Source: Moritella sp.
GTDB lineage: Bacteria; Pseudomonadota; Gammaproteobacteria; Enterobacterales; Moritellaceae
Assembly: GCF_013215705.1 (NCBI RefSeq)
Contig: NZ_JABSQR010000041.1
Coordinates: 1 to 42,732, forward strand
Length of the DNA stretch: 42,732 nt
Direction of reading: 5' to 3'
The position numbers and the translations under genes were made by a program. Below, piece after piece: positions 14,726-24,535 of the stretch; the first letter of the stretch is position 1; every line of letters begins with the position of its first letter. The notes under the pieces are model-generated. The model saw only the letters and a list, made by a program, of their open reading frames with translations. It was not told the origin of the DNA and made no database searches.

Positions 14726-16576
14726 TTAAGCTGTCGTTTGTTCAAGCTCAGGTAACATTATTGGTACTACGTTGGGAAGTAGCCTAGGTGACAGCTCAGA
14801 TAATACCTGCGGTAATAACTTAGCTAACACTTCTGCCCAGCCTGTTGGCCCCGTATTTTTACTGGTGATTAAGCGCTGTTTACGTTTTAATTTTGGTGGT
14901 ATGTGTACAGGTGATGAAATGATGGCGGCATATTGTGCAGCTTCTAACATGGCAATATCGTTATTACCGTCACCAAGCGCGATAGAGTAGGGCGTTTGCT
15001 GTGGATTAAAGAATTTGAACTGCTCCATTAACCAGTCCATTGCTTTGCCTTTGTTGCAATTGCCGCAGACATGTAAGAAACGCCCGCCTTCTAAAACTGT
15101 CGCACCTTGTTTGTTTAAATGTTGGATAAATAGTTGTTTCTGCGCGGCATTGCCATGCCAGAGTACGGGCTCTCCGTATTGCCTCTGACTGGCAAGGGTC
15201 GCACTTGCTGCATCCAATCCTGTCGCATTGACTATGTCGTTAACTGTCATGTTATTCATATTGGTAAACAATGCAGTTAATTCTACGGGTACGGTTGGCA
15301 GCAGTGATAACCAATGTTCGCGTAAATGTACGAGAGATTTAACCCAGTAGCCATCTTGTTGTATTGTGCCGATAGGCTGGTGACTAAAGTAGTTAACTGG
15401 GATGTAAACAGCTGCACCGTTTTCAACAATAAAGGGCCCGTGTAAATCTAATATACGTCTTAATTCGACCAATTCGACGTAAGTTTTGCTGGTATTGGGA
15501 ATAACCGGTATTGCCGCGCGTTTTAATTCAGCCAGCGTCGTTAATGCGGGTGTAAAGCTGTAGTTATCATGATCGAGCAAGGTGCCATCAAGATCGGTGA
15601 AAATGGTCGGGTAATGATCAAGCTGTATCGATTGAGGACAGTATGAATGCACTATATTTCGGTGAGTATCGAGTTCAAACACCCAGTTACATAAGGTGGG
15701 TAATGTTGTTAATCCATGTTCGGTGAGTCGTTGAAAATAAGCGGTAAACAGTTTTATCTCAGATTCGGTCATGACACGTTCAAGTGGGGTGCTGAGCGTT
15801 AGTGCTTGTTGTTTTAATTTTAGCTCTTGTGCCAATCGCCACTGATAAACAGTATCAAAACTCGGTGCTTTAAGCATGACTAACATATCTAGTCGTTCAT
15901 AAAGTGCAGCATAATGGTGTTTTATCTGGTTGTTCACATAGCGACGCCAAACACCGTATTTATCTTTTGTCGCTTCAAGACTGTTGACGGGTTCGAATAG
16001 TGCTTCCTCTGTTTGGGCTTGTACGCCTAAGCACCAACCTTCTAAGATAATGACATCAACAGCGCCGTAAATCACAGGCCATTCTGATTCGGGGTAAGGG
16101 TTGTCGGTGGTTTTATTAAATCGAGGCAGTGCCACGGGGGCTGATTTATTGTTAGCGGATTGCAGCTTATCTAATGTGTCGTGTGCAAGTGATAAATTAT
16201 GCGTTCCAGGCACGCCACGAGTTTGTAATAAGTGATGCTCATGTACAGATAAATTTTTACGTTGCTGGTGGCTATAATAAAAATCATCGAGAGAGAGAAC
16301 CGCAACATTCATTTTATATTCGCTGGTTAAATAGGTAGCGAGGTAATCAGCGAGTGTCGATTTACCTGAACCTTGGCAACCATTAATACCAAGTAAAACA
16401 GGAGTTTGTTTGTTATGACTGTGTTCTGCATTGGTGACGGTCTGCGCTAATGCACTGTATTGGTGCGATCTAATTGCCGATATGAGCGCGGAGTACCATT
16501 TTGCAGCATCCGCTAAATAAGACGTATCGAGTGTATTACGCTTAATGAATGCAGTTAATTGCGGGTTTGTCATCAT
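14726..16576 (-). CDS. Fused D-glycerate 3-kinase and glucosyl-3-phosphoglycerate phosphatase
   Basis: This is a two-domain protein of about 616 residues. Numbered from the upstream ATG at 16585, the N-terminal domain has a Walker A GCQGSGKS (69-76), a LSLDDFYYS motif and TRGVPGTHN, as in glycerate kinases of the YggC/GLYK type. The C-terminal domain, from about residue 325, is a HAD-type mannosyl/glucosyl-3-phosphoglycerate phosphatase: TDLDGTLLD (D331, D333), NTSKTYVELVEL and ALGDGNNDIAML. The kinase would feed 3-phosphoglycerate to GpgS and the phosphatase would release glucosylglycerate. It is the first gene of the operon. I prefer ATG 16576 because AAGGA lies eight bases upstream; ATG 16585 is too close to it. 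Confidence 0.85.
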   Translation of the reverse strand: MMTNPQLTAFIKRNTLDTSYLADAAKWYSALISAIRSHQYSALAQTVTNAEHSHNKQTPVLLGINGCQGSGKSTLADYLATYLTSEYKMNVAVLSLDDFYYSHQQRKNLSVHEHHLLQTRGVPGTHNLSLAHDTLDKLQSANNKSAPVALPRFNKTTDNPYPESEWPVIYGAVDVIILEGWCLGVQAQTEEALFEPVNSLEATKDKYGVWRRYVNNQIKHHYAALYERLDMLVMLKAPSFDTVYQWRLAQELKLKQQALTLSTPLERVMTESEIKLFTAYFQRLTEHGLTTLPTLCNWVFELDTHRNIVHSYCPQSIQLDHYPTIFTDLDGTLLDHDNYSFTPALTTLAELKRAAIPVIPNTSKTYVELVELRRILDLHGPFIVENGAAVYIPVNYFSHQPIGTIQQDGYWVKSLVHLREHWLSLLPTVPVELTALFTNMNNMTVNDIVNATGLDAASATLASQRQYGEPVLWHGNAAQKQLFIQHLNKQGATVLEGGRFLHVCGNCNKGKAMDWLMEQFKFFNPQQTPYSIALGDGNNDIAMLEAAQYAAIISSPVHIPPKLKRKQRLITSKNTGPTGWAEVLAKLLPQVLSELSPRLLPNVVPIMLPELEQTTA

Positions 16577-16816
16577 AAAAGCCATCCTTGAATGAGCGAG
16601 TCTTATTATGAATTGTTCAATAACTGTGCCAGTTGTTGTGGCTTGGTAAAGTGATACCTCTAAAGTATAGTTTTTTATGTTTTAATCGGGCGTTTTGGAT
16701 CGCGCTTTTGATCAGGATCAATTTCACTGGTTGCTATATCATATTTCTGTTACCATCGCCGCCTTAATCTACAGCTCTGGATTTACGTTCCAGTTAGCTC
16801 AATGGGGAATAACCAA

Positions 16817-17821
16817 ATGTCAGCACCAATCACTACCAATAATACTGCTCAAATTACCGTTTGTGCATTATACAAATTCGTACGTTTAGAAAATTTCGAA
16901 GCGTTACGCGCGCCTTTATTAGCAAAAATGGAAAGCCAAGATGTTCGCGGCACGCTGTTATTAGCGGCTGAGGGTATCAACGGTACAATTGCTGGGCCAC
17001 AAGCAGGTATTGATGCTGTATTAAGCTTTTTATCTCAAGACCCAAGTCTGGGTGAAATCTCTTTCAAAGAATCTTATAACGATGAGAATCCGTTCTTACG
17101 TACTAAGGTTAAGTTGAAAAAAGAGATCGTAACTATGGGTGTTGAAGGTATTGATCCTAACCAAGTTGTTGGCACGTATGTAAAACCGCAAGATTGGAAT
17201 GCACTTATTTCTGATCCTGATGTTATTCTGATTGATACGCGTAACGATTATGAAATTGAGATTGGTACATTCCAAAACGCTGTAAACCCGAACACAGCGA
17301 CTTTCCGTGAATTTCCTGAGTATGTGAAAAACAACTTAGACAAAGCAAAACACAAGAAAGTAGCGATGTACTGTACTGGTGGTATTCGTTGTGAAAAATC
17401 AACTGCTTATTTAAAAGAGCAAGGTTTTGACGAAGTTTATCATTTAGAGGGTGGTATTCTTAAGTATCTTGAAGAAGTGCCAAAAGAAGAAACAATGTGG
17501 GAAGGTGAGTGCTTTGTATTCGATGCACGTGTTTCAGTAAATCATGATTTAGAGCAAGGCGAATGTGACCAATGTTTCGCTTGTCGTTACCCGTTAACGC
17601 AAGACGAAATGCAAAGTGAACATTATGTGAAAGGCCTTAGTTGTCACCGTTGCCATGATCAAGTATCTGATACACAGCGTAGCCGTTTTGCAGAACGTGA
17701 ACGTCAAATGGAATTAGCTGAGCAACGTGGCGAGTCACACATAGGTGGTGAAATTAAACACATCATTGATGAGCGCCGCGCAGAAAAAGCCAAGAAGAAA
17801 GCTGAGCAAAACGCGAAATAA
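16817..17821 (+). CDS. trhO: tRNA uridine 34 hydroxylase, rhodanese family
   Basis: TrhO (YceA) hydroxylates U34 of tRNAs to 5-hydroxyuridine with oxygen. It has 334 residues from this start. The N-terminal domain has [12 protein letters not shown] and [14 protein letters not shown]. The central rhodanese domain has the catalytic cysteine in [14 protein letters not shown]-terminal Cys-rich part ([19 protein letters not shown]) follows, and then a lysine-rich tail. An ATG five codons upstream exists, but GGGGA lies eight bases before the ATG at 16817. A strong terminator follows. It is divergent from the glucosylglycerate operon. Confidence 0.93.
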   Translation: MSAPITTNNTAQITVCALYKFVRLENFEALRAPLLAKMESQDVRGTLLLAAEGINGTIAGPQAGIDAVLSFLSQDPSLGEISFKESYNDENPFLRTKVKLKKEIVTMGVEGIDPNQVVGTYVKPQDWNALISDPDVILIDTRNDYEIEIGTFQNAVNPNTATFREFPEYVKNNLDKAKHKKVAMYCTGGIRCEKSTAYLKEQGFDEVYHLEGGILKYLEEVPKEETMWEGECFVFDARVSVNHDLEQGECDQCFACRYPLTQDEMQSEHYVKGLSCHRCHDQVSDTQRSRFAERERQMELAEQRGESHIGGEIKHIIDERRAEKAKKKAEQNAK

Positions 17822-17848
17822 TACGTTAAGTTTAGACATGCTTTAAAC

Positions 17849-17901
17849 AAAAACCGCTGAACTAGGTTACTTAGAATAGTAACTTAGCAGCGGTTTTTTA
17901 T
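17849..17901 (+). terminator. Strong terminator after trhO
   Basis: AAAACCGCTG and CAGCGGTTTTTT form the stem base, and GTTACT/AGTAAC extends it around a short loop. A run of T follows on the + strand and an A run precedes it, so it could work in both directions. Confidence 0.85.
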
Positions 17902-17992
17902 TACCTGCAATTTGAGATTATTGTTTATAATTTTTGGCGTGGTCTACAATTAATGCAAGATGGTGAAAACATTCATTAATGGGGCGCTAAGT

Positions 17993-18421
17993 ATGTTAAG
18001 AAAATCATTATTATTGGTATTGTTTATGGTGAGTTTTAATGTGTTCGCATTGAAACAGGAATCGGGAAATACAACCCCGTCAGGCGCCAGTGTATACATT
18101 ATTAGTCCGATCGACGGAGACATTGTTTCATCAACATTTACGGTTAGGTTTGGTTTACGTGGAATGGGCATTGCACCCGCGGGAATAGATCGCGTTAAAA
18201 CGGCGCATCACCACTTGCTTATTGATACTAAGGTGCTGCCAAATTTGACTAAACCGTTACAAGCGACAGATAAAGTACGCCATTTTGGTGGTGGCCAAAC
18301 GGAAACCCAACTAACACTAAAACCGGGTAAGCATACTTTGCAGTTACTGCTTGGGAATTATGCTCATGTGCCTCATAATAAACCGTTAATGTCGACGAAA
18401 ATAACGATAACGGTTAAGTAA
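17993..18421 (+). CDS. DUF4399 secreted protein
   Basis: This 142-residue protein has a signal peptide (MLRKSLLLVLFMVSFNVFA). The mature part has the DUF4399 pattern: RGMGIAPAG, TAHHHLLIDT, HFGGGQTETQLTL, PGKHTLQLLLGNYAHVPH. The many conserved histidines suggest metal binding, but the function of the family is not known to me. The frame opens 11 codons earlier. The signal peptide shape and GGGGCG upstream favour the ATG at 17993. It is a single gene between trhO and a membrane-protein gene. Confidence 0.82.
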   Translation: MLRKSLLLVLFMVSFNVFALKQESGNTTPSGASVYIISPIDGDIVSSTFTVRFGLRGMGIAPAGIDRVKTAHHHLLIDTKVLPNLTKPLQATDKVRHFGGGQTETQLTLKPGKHTLQLLLGNYAHVPHNKPLMSTKITITVK

Positions 18422-18500
18422 ACTGTTTATGATAATGAAATTAAACTGGAATTCACGTTATACGTAATTCCGTATAACAACCTGTTGGGTGAATAAAACG

Positions 18501-19220
18501 ATGCCATACACATTATCACACGCTGTAGTCGCACTACCTGTCTCGGTAATTGCGCGAGGAAAGGTTCCGCTTGCTGCAATGGTTGTAGGAAGCATGTCAC
18601 CCGACTTTCCATATCTTTTCGCGCTTAGTCCAACAGAAGCGCCCGGGCATTCGGAGCTAGGGGTGCTTATTTATTGTCTTCTTCCGTCACTTTTAATGTT
18701 ACTTGTTTGGTATCGATGGATCGAGGGGCCAACTCTTGAACTGTTTCGGTTGCCGAGAAGGGAATGGTCATTCGGAAAGTCTTCGTATTTTTTAGTCGTG
18801 CTTGGGGTGTTGGTCGGTGCATACAGTCATGTATTGTGGGATGCGACGAGTCATTTTGACGGTTCGTTTGTTGTGAATAGTGAGTTCTGGAATAGAGAAA
18901 TACTTTCATTACCCATGTACAAGTTGAACCAATACGGCGGGGGGATATTGGGCCTAGCAGCTTTGTTTGTTTGGTATGTGTTTGCGGTCAGTAAGAATCG
19001 CCAAGAACAATATCAGGGTAAGTTGCTCGAAGGTGTGCTTATGTATTCTATAAGCATTGTTTTTTTTGTCTTATTGGCAAATATTGTGCATGGCTCGACG
19101 GTTATTGTTGAGTACGCAGTTCGTTCTGCCATTGGGGTGATTGTGGGAGGTATTTGTGGAATGTGTATGTACGCATTTATGATACATTTACAGGCTGATA
19201 AAAAATCTTATAACGAATGA
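18501..19220 (+). CDS. DUF4184 family membrane protein
   Basis: This is a 239-residue integral membrane protein with five to six hydrophobic segments. The start MPYTLSHAVVALP and the segment GSMSPDFPYLF are hallmarks of DUF4184, and SHVLWDATSHFDG has the acidic/histidine pattern also seen in YdjM-like metal-dependent hydrolases. That suggests a membrane hydrolase, but this is inference. A GTG four codons upstream could also start the frame. GGGTGA eight bases before the ATG at 18501 and the family's usual N-terminus support this one. Confidence 0.82.
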   Translation: MPYTLSHAVVALPVSVIARGKVPLAAMVVGSMSPDFPYLFALSPTEAPGHSELGVLIYCLLPSLLMLLVWYRWIEGPTLELFRLPRREWSFGKSSYFLVVLGVLVGAYSHVLWDATSHFDGSFVVNSEFWNREILSLPMYKLNQYGGGILGLAALFVWYVFAVSKNRQEQYQGKLLEGVLMYSISIVFFVLLANIVHGSTVIVEYAVRSAIGVIVGGICGMCMYAFMIHLQADKKSYNE

Positions 19221-19280
19221 ATTACACTCTTTCTGCGTTAGTTAATGTTATTTTTATCTGTGTATTTAAAGCATATCTCG

Positions 19281-20024
19281 CTATCTAAATAATAAACTAG
19301 AGCCGATAATCATTAACATACAAAAAGCTATTTTACGCATAGTATCTAAACTGATCGGTGGTGGGTAATGTTTGGCAAGCCAGCTAACGCCAAGTACGAT
19401 AGGAATACATACAGCGGAAAAGAGTAGCATGTCCGATGTTAATTCACCGCGTATCCCAACCATAGTGAGTCGGCTAATTGAACTAACAAAAAATATACTT
19501 AGCAGGTATAAACGAATGAGATTAAGCGTAAAAGGTTGGCGATAGAAAATATAGACGAGTGGTGGACCACCCATACTAAACATCCCGTTTAAGATACCCG
19601 ATGCAGTACCTGCACAGAAAAACGCGGGTTCTTTAGAGTGTTTACGGTCTTTATGTGGTGACTTTAAGATCATACTGATCCCTGCACCGATAATCGCAAC
19701 GCCCAGTATCGTTTGTAATATCTCATTAAAAGAGCTGCTGAGGTATTCTAGTAATGTTAAGCCTATAAACATGCCTGGCAACATGCCAGTTACGGTAATC
19801 ATGACTATTCGCTTATTTAATTGCCCGAAACAGCCTTTAAGTATGAATATACTATTCATTAGCGTGACGCTACTAATTACAACGGATGTAAAAGCAATAG
19901 GCACTAGGTTAAAAGTTGTGACAGTCCCCATTACGATCATACCTAAGGCAAAACCTGCGATACTCTGTACATAGGTAGCCACAGCAATAATCGCCACAAA
20001 AGGCAATAAAGTTTCAACGAGCAT
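19281..20024 (-). CDS. TauE/SafE family permease
   Basis: This 247-residue membrane protein has about eight hydrophobic segments. It has the duplicated family signature: SIAGFALGMIVMG in the first half and SGILNGMFSMGGPPLVYIF in the second. The family exports sulfite, sulfoacetate or related organic anions. The substrate here cannot be told from sequence or neighbours, as it stands alone and convergent with the DUF4184 gene. About 200 bases without a gene separate it from the next, divergent gene. Confidence 0.88.
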   Translation of the reverse strand: MLVETLLPFVAIIAVATYVQSIAGFALGMIVMGTVTTFNLVPIAFTSVVISSVTLMNSIFILKGCFGQLNKRIVMITVTGMLPGMFIGLTLLEYLSSSFNEILQTILGVAIIGAGISMILKSPHKDRKHSKEPAFFCAGTASGILNGMFSMGGPPLVYIFYRQPFTLNLIRLYLLSIFFVSSISRLTMVGIRGELTSDMLLFSAVCIPIVLGVSWLAKHYPPPISLDTMRKIAFCMLMIIGSSLLFR

Positions 20025-20226
20025 TATGTATTCCTAATCGTGGTGATTAATACGAACTCGCAGTATTTACTCATCAAAGTTGGCATGAATGCACTGTTAT
20101 GTGTAATTACTTAACATTTTCGAACTGACCTTTATTGTACTGAGAATACAAGCATTACTCAATTAATCTAGATCCTTTAAAGCGTTATTTAGTGTAAATT
20201 AGGAAATGATTTGATTGGAGAATAAA

Positions 20227-20445
20227 ATGAAACAACCTATTGTTGGTTATCACAAAGATGAAGAGGATGATTGGGTCGCTGAACTAGCATGTGATCATTT
20301 TCAGCATGTCCGCCACAACCCACCTTGGTTTTGTCGCCCGTGGGTCGTTACAGTCGATGGACGTGAATCTATGTTAGGGTATGAACTTAACTGTAAAAAA
20401 TGCGATGAAGGTGCACCTCGCGACGGCGTGATGATCATGGTATGA
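20227..20445 (+). CDS. DUF3565 small protein
   Basis: This 72-residue protein has the DUF3565 pattern: GYHKDEEDDWVAELACDH, QHVRHNPPW, RPWVVT, then LNCKKCDEGAPRD. The cysteine and histidine residues (CDH, HVRH, CKKC) suggest a small zinc-binding protein. The function of the family is unknown to me. TGGAG six bases before the ATG at 20227 is a good ribosome binding site, so a TTG start four codons earlier is not needed. Confidence 0.85.
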   Translation: MKQPIVGYHKDEEDDWVAELACDHFQHVRHNPPWFCRPWVVTVDGRESMLGYELNCKKCDEGAPRDGVMIMV

Positions 20446-20572
20446 GTTGTTGTTCATATTCTTTCATTACAACGACTTAACTAATTGTAAATACGTGTTG
20501 AAAGTACTGCTTAGCACTAATGCTAATAGGTTAAAGATTAGATCCTTTATTCTATTCTGATACATATTTTCC

Positions 20573-20604
20573 TGTGATTGCGGTCACTTTTCCACAGATA
20601 TAAT
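20573..20604 (+). promoter_or_regulatory. CRP-like site overlapping a promoter of the GH3/RND operon
   Basis: TGTGA-TTGCGG-TCACT (20573-20588) matches the CRP consensus TGTGA-N6-TCACA in nine of ten positions. A perfect -10 TATAAT lies at 20599-20604. The site covers the -35 region, about 30 bases before the expected transcription start. It is not at the usual activating position, so repression or a second start is possible. The leader from here to the first ATG is about 290 bases. Confidence 0.5.
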
Positions 20605-20901
20605 GGTCGGTTCTACTGTCTCCAAATGTCCTACATTGGTTGATTCGGTTCTTGTAGCTGTATAACTTGAAATTATATATCGCTATTAGAGGTTGTTTTA
20701 ATTATTACAACCTACGTATGTCTGGTTTATTTGTGAAAACACGGTTATTACGCTTGCTTCAAGCGAACATATTTTAGTGATACATTACTTTAACTTTCAG
20801 ATTTATCTTATGAATCAGGAAAGACCGTCAAGCTAAGGATGGCTTGAGATTGAATGAGAGTACATTTTACTCTCTCTCATTTTCCAAGGATTGGGTCACA
20901 A
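20605..20901 (+). other. Long leader with hairpins, no gene
   Basis: No ORF with a convincing start is seen. Three small hairpins follow one another: CGCTTG-CTT-CAAGCG (20750-20764), TCAAGC-N8-GCTTGA (20829-20848) and GAGAGTA/TACTCTC just inside 20856-20874. The last lies shortly before the ribosome binding site AAGGA of the first operon gene. Whether this leader is regulatory cannot be told from sequence alone. Confidence 0.35.
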
Positions 20902-21693
20902 ATGGAAACTAAAAAACAGAAAATATCAGCAGACTACATCACATTAGATCGCATTTCTATTCAGCAAGTAAGGGAGATGCACAACCTCTTTATTCAGTAC
21001 TATCACAATGCTGACTTTTCAACATTCATCGATGATTTGTCTGAAAAAGACGGTTTGATTTTGATTCGCGAAAGTAAATCAAAGCGTATAGTTGGTTTTA
21101 GTACCCTAAAAACATTACGCTTTACGCTTAAAGGCGAAGAGGTCAAAGGTATCTTCAGTGGTGATACCATCTTAGAACGCAAATATTGGGGAACCAATAA
21201 ACCGATGATTTGTTTTGTTAAGGTGTTATTGAAAGAAAAACTAAGAGATCCACTCACACCACTATTCTGGCTACTGATTTCTAAAGGTTATAAAACTTAT
21301 TTATTATTAGCGAATAATTTCCCTAAACATTATCCTCACCATCAAGGCAAATTTGATGAGCTATCATCTGTTGTCGATCAATACTGTCAACATCTGTATC
21401 CAAGTTACTTCGACAAGCAACAACAAATTCTCGACTTTGGTGGCGATTACCAAAAGCTACGTGGTGAAGTTGCCGAAATTACCACTGAATTGAAGCTAAA
21501 TGTGCCTAAAATCGGATTCTTTGAAGAACGTAATCCACAGTGGCGTGAGGGGAAAGAGCTACCATGTATTGGTGAGATTAACGCGTCAATGTTCACGTTC
21601 TTTGTACATAAATCATTACGTAAAGTATTACAAAAGAACAATATTAATTGGGATTTAGGACTTATAAACTTAACTCGCCGTTTAGTGAAGTAG
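20902..21693 (+). CDS. GNAT-like protein, first gene of the GH3/RND operon
   Basis: This 263-residue protein resembles an N-acyltransferase fold. A helical start (VREMHNLFIQYYHN) leads to strands LILIRES and RIVGFSTL, then GIFSGDTILERKYWGT, which looks like the acetyl-CoA-binding strand-loop-helix of GNAT enzymes. No catalytic residue can be named, and the assignment is by pattern only. The frame opens 16 codons earlier at 20854, but AAGGA before the ATG at 20902 and a hairpin over the earlier ATG favour this start. The next gene follows after nine bases, so the two are surely co-transcribed. Confidence 0.7.
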   Translation: METKKQKISADYITLDRISIQQVREMHNLFIQYYHNADFSTFIDDLSEKDGLILIRESKSKRIVGFSTLKTLRFTLKGEEVKGIFSGDTILERKYWGTNKPMICFVKVLLKEKLRDPLTPLFWLLISKGYKTYLLLANNFPKHYPHHQGKFDELSSVVDQYCQHLYPSYFDKQQQILDFGGDYQKLRGEVAEITTELKLNVPKIGFFEERNPQWREGKELPCIGEINASMFTFFVHKSLRKVLQKNNINWDLGLINLTRRLVK

Positions 21694-21702
21694 GGAGATA
21701 TT

Positions 21703-23355
21703 ATGGTGTTAATAAATGGTATCACTCGTAAGATAGCACATAAATTTACCCATAAAACCGCACAGAATCTGAGTGCGCGTGGATACAAACAGTTTTGTAA
21801 AGCTTTAGCACAACCACAAGCTGTGCAACGTGAAAAATTGAGTTCGTTACTTAAAGTGATTGCACCGAGTGTATCGGGTAAAAAATATAATTTATCGAGT
21901 TCGCTATGTTATGAAGAGTTTATTCGTAAAGTCCCAATCACTGAATACAGTGATTGGGCTGAACAAATTGACAAAGCGAGGGCAGGTAGTCGTAAAGAGT
22001 TGAGTGTCGAAGCGAATGAGCGATTTCAACCGACGAGCGGCTCAACGTCAAAAATCAAATGGATCCCTTATACACAGTCATTTTTGAATGAACTCGATGC
22101 CGCTATTTCGCCCTGGATGATGGATATGTATATGCATCATCCAGGGATGTTAAAAGGGACGCATTACTGGTCCTTGTCCTGGATGCCGACAGAATTAAGG
22201 CGTACCATCTCAGGCGCAGTTAATGATGACTTGAAATTACTGCCTTGGTGGAAAAGACTATTCATGGGACTGACGAGTTCAGTGCCTGAAGGTGTGTCTT
22301 TAGCTGATACATCGGAAGATTCTCAATTTGCCACCTTGTGCTATCTGCTTGCGGATAAGTCATTAAGCTTCCTATCGGTGTGGAGTCCCACTTTTGCACT
22401 GACATTATTTGATAATATTATTAAACATAAATTAGAGTTGGTGTCGGTACTTGCCACTGGTAAGTGGGGCGAACGGGAACCGGCATTACCTGGCTTAAAA
22501 TGTCCAAGATCACAGCGTGTAGCTGAGTTATTATTACATTGGAAGGGCGGCATTTCAGCTGAGTTATTACAGCAGATTTGGCCAAAATTAGCGCTGGTTA
22601 GCGCGTGGGATACCTCATCATCTGCTACGTGGGCGAGTAAGTTACAAAATTTACTGCCACAAAGTGAATTCCAGGGTAAAGGGTTGTGGGCGACCGAAGG
22701 TGTGGTCACTATTCCTTTCCAAAATCAGTATCCATTGGCTATATGCAGTCATTTTTATGAATTTATTGATCTTGATACTGAAGAAGTATTTCCTGCCTGG
22801 AAACTGAAACAAGATCAATTAGTACGCCCTGTATTAACCACGGGTAGTGGCTTGTTGCGTTATGCGATGAAAGATAAATTACGTGTCAGCGGTTTCCTAC
22901 AAGATTGCCCGTGTTTTGAATTTTTAGGACGGTTGGATGGCATTGATCTTGTCGGTGAAAAGATGAGTCCTGAAATCGCGCTTGAAATTATGAAATCGGC
23001 GGAACAAAATCCACGTTTAACAGCGATCACTGTTTTTGCTGTACCCGCGAATACGCCAAATGAAAAACCATTTTATCTGTTACTTTGTGAACCGAATAGC
23101 AAGATCACCGAACTTGAAATGAAGCAGGTTGCTGCCAATGCTGAAGCTGAATTAAAGGCTTGTTTCCATTACCAACTAGCCAGAGATCTCGGTCAGTTGG
23201 GGACTTTAAAAGTATGTTGCAGTCAGAACGCGCGAGATTTGTATTATTCCCGTTGTGAAGCGCGTGGCATGGTTGTTGGGAATATCAAAATTGAGCCTTT
23301 AGTGCTTTGGGATATTGATACTCCAAATGTATTTCTGGACGCCATTGCGGCATAA
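21703..23355 (+). CDS. GH3-family acyl-adenylate amide synthetase
   Basis: GH3 proteins activate a carboxylic acid with ATP and join it to an amine, usually an amino acid. In plants they conjugate auxin and jasmonate. The protein has 550 residues with the ATP-binding motif FQPTSGSTSKIKWIPYT, a middle motif LWATEGVVTIPF, and the hinge region TTGSGLLRYAMKD followed by FEFLGRLDGIDLVGEKMS. These are the three diagnostic GH3 motifs. GGGAG precedes the ATG. It is the only ATP-dependent activating enzyme of the operon and so probably makes its central bond. The acid and amine substrates are unknown. Confidence 0.85.
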   Translation: MVLINGITRKIAHKFTHKTAQNLSARGYKQFCKALAQPQAVQREKLSSLLKVIAPSVSGKKYNLSSSLCYEEFIRKVPITEYSDWAEQIDKARAGSRKELSVEANERFQPTSGSTSKIKWIPYTQSFLNELDAAISPWMMDMYMHHPGMLKGTHYWSLSWMPTELRRTISGAVNDDLKLLPWWKRLFMGLTSSVPEGVSLADTSEDSQFATLCYLLADKSLSFLSVWSPTFALTLFDNIIKHKLELVSVLATGKWGEREPALPGLKCPRSQRVAELLLHWKGGISAELLQQIWPKLALVSAWDTSSSATWASKLQNLLPQSEFQGKGLWATEGVVTIPFQNQYPLAICSHFYEFIDLDTEEVFPAWKLKQDQLVRPVLTTGSGLLRYAMKDKLRVSGFLQDCPCFEFLGRLDGIDLVGEKMSPEIALEIMKSAEQNPRLTAITVFAVPANTPNEKPFYLLLCEPNSKITELEMKQVAANAEAELKACFHYQLARDLGQLGTLKVCCSQNARDLYYSRCEARGMVVGNIKIEPLVLWDIDTPNVFLDAIAA

Positions 23356-23419
23356 CCGTATCGTAATTACAACATGATCCTAGCGTAAATAGCGTCATTA
23401 AGTCGTAGAGGTAAGGCAA

Positions 23420-24535
23420 ATGGCAAGCCGATTTTATACCAGGCCAGCACAAGCAAATGATTCTGATGAATTGATCGCGTTAATCGCCGCAACGCCACAG
23501 GTAGGGGCGATTACGATCAATTTTGAACGTACTCCTGATTTTTTCATGGCAACGAAAGTGGTGACTCAAATACTGGATGTGTGGGTTGCAATTGAACGTG
23601 AAAGCGATCGCGTTGCTGCTATTTTTAGTATTGGGCAGCGTGATGTCTATGTTAATGGTGAACGTCAGAAAGTACGTTATGGTAATGATTTACGGATCCA
23701 TCCTGACTTTAAAAGTGGTCGAACTCTTTTTAACCTGCTTAAATGCTATCGCAAAGCGATGGGCAATGATTGGATGCAGACGGTGATCCTGAGTGATAAT
23801 GACGCCTCATTAAACTCGATCGGCAGTGGGCGCAGCATCACGCCAACGTATTACGATTTTGGTGAGATGACAACGCATATGTTGTATTTAACTAATCCTC
23901 GTTTAACGATGCCGCGGCCAAGTTCGGAGAGTAAGTTTAATATTCGTAAAGCGGATCATAATGATATTGACTTGATGCAAGTGTTTTTTGAGCAGCAAGC
24001 CAAGACTAAACAGTTTTATCCACATTATGATTTTATTAAATTGTTGAATGGTGATGAGTATTACCGAGGACTCGTCATCAGCAATTATTATTTGATGTTT
24101 GAGGGTAAAAACCTAGTGGCAATGGCCGGTATTTGGGACCAGAGCAGTTTTAAGCAAACTCGTTTTGTTACTTACAGCAAATTAATGTCAGTGGCGCGTT
24201 TACTCAATAACGCTTATTCCAAATTATTTGGCGGCATGATGCTACCGAAAGCTGGAGATAAACTGAGTTATGTTTCACTGCATAGCTTGTTAGTCATTAA
24301 TGACGATGAAAAGTTATTTTCACGGTTATTACAGTATATTTATAATGATTGTTTAGCACTAAATTATCAGGCGTTAGTGTGTGGATTACCCTCATTAGAT
24401 ACTCGCCAACGTATTCTCGAACAGTATCGTTCTAAAGTACTGCACAGCAAGCATTTTATTGCGAGTTATCACGATGATCCTCGGCATAAATTTGATACCA
24501 CATATCCACTGTATTTAGAGCCAGCAAGACTGTAA
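23420..24535 (+). CDS. GNAT-family N-acyltransferase-like protein
   Basis: This 371-residue protein starts with FYTRPAQANDSDELIALI, the usual start of a GNAT domain. RYGNDLRIHPDFKSGRTLFNLL follows as a match to the acyl-CoA-binding motif (R/Q-x-x-G-x-G/A) region, and a second half repeats the pattern (FNIRKADHNDIDLMQVFF). It may be a tandem GNAT. It probably acylates an amine in the same pathway as the neighbouring GH3 enzyme. It lies 64 bases behind GH3, with AGAGGTAAGG before the ATG. Confidence 0.75.
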   Translation: MASRFYTRPAQANDSDELIALIAATPQVGAITINFERTPDFFMATKVVTQILDVWVAIERESDRVAAIFSIGQRDVYVNGERQKVRYGNDLRIHPDFKSGRTLFNLLKCYRKAMGNDWMQTVILSDNDASLNSIGSGRSITPTYYDFGEMTTHMLYLTNPRLTMPRPSSESKFNIRKADHNDIDLMQVFFEQQAKTKQFYPHYDFIKLLNGDEYYRGLVISNYYLMFEGKNLVAMAGIWDQSSFKQTRFVTYSKLMSVARLLNNAYSKLFGGMMLPKAGDKLSYVSLHSLLVINDDEKLFSRLLQYIYNDCLALNYQALVCGLPSLDTRQRILEQYRSKVLHSKHFIASYHDDPRHKFDTTYPLYLEPARL

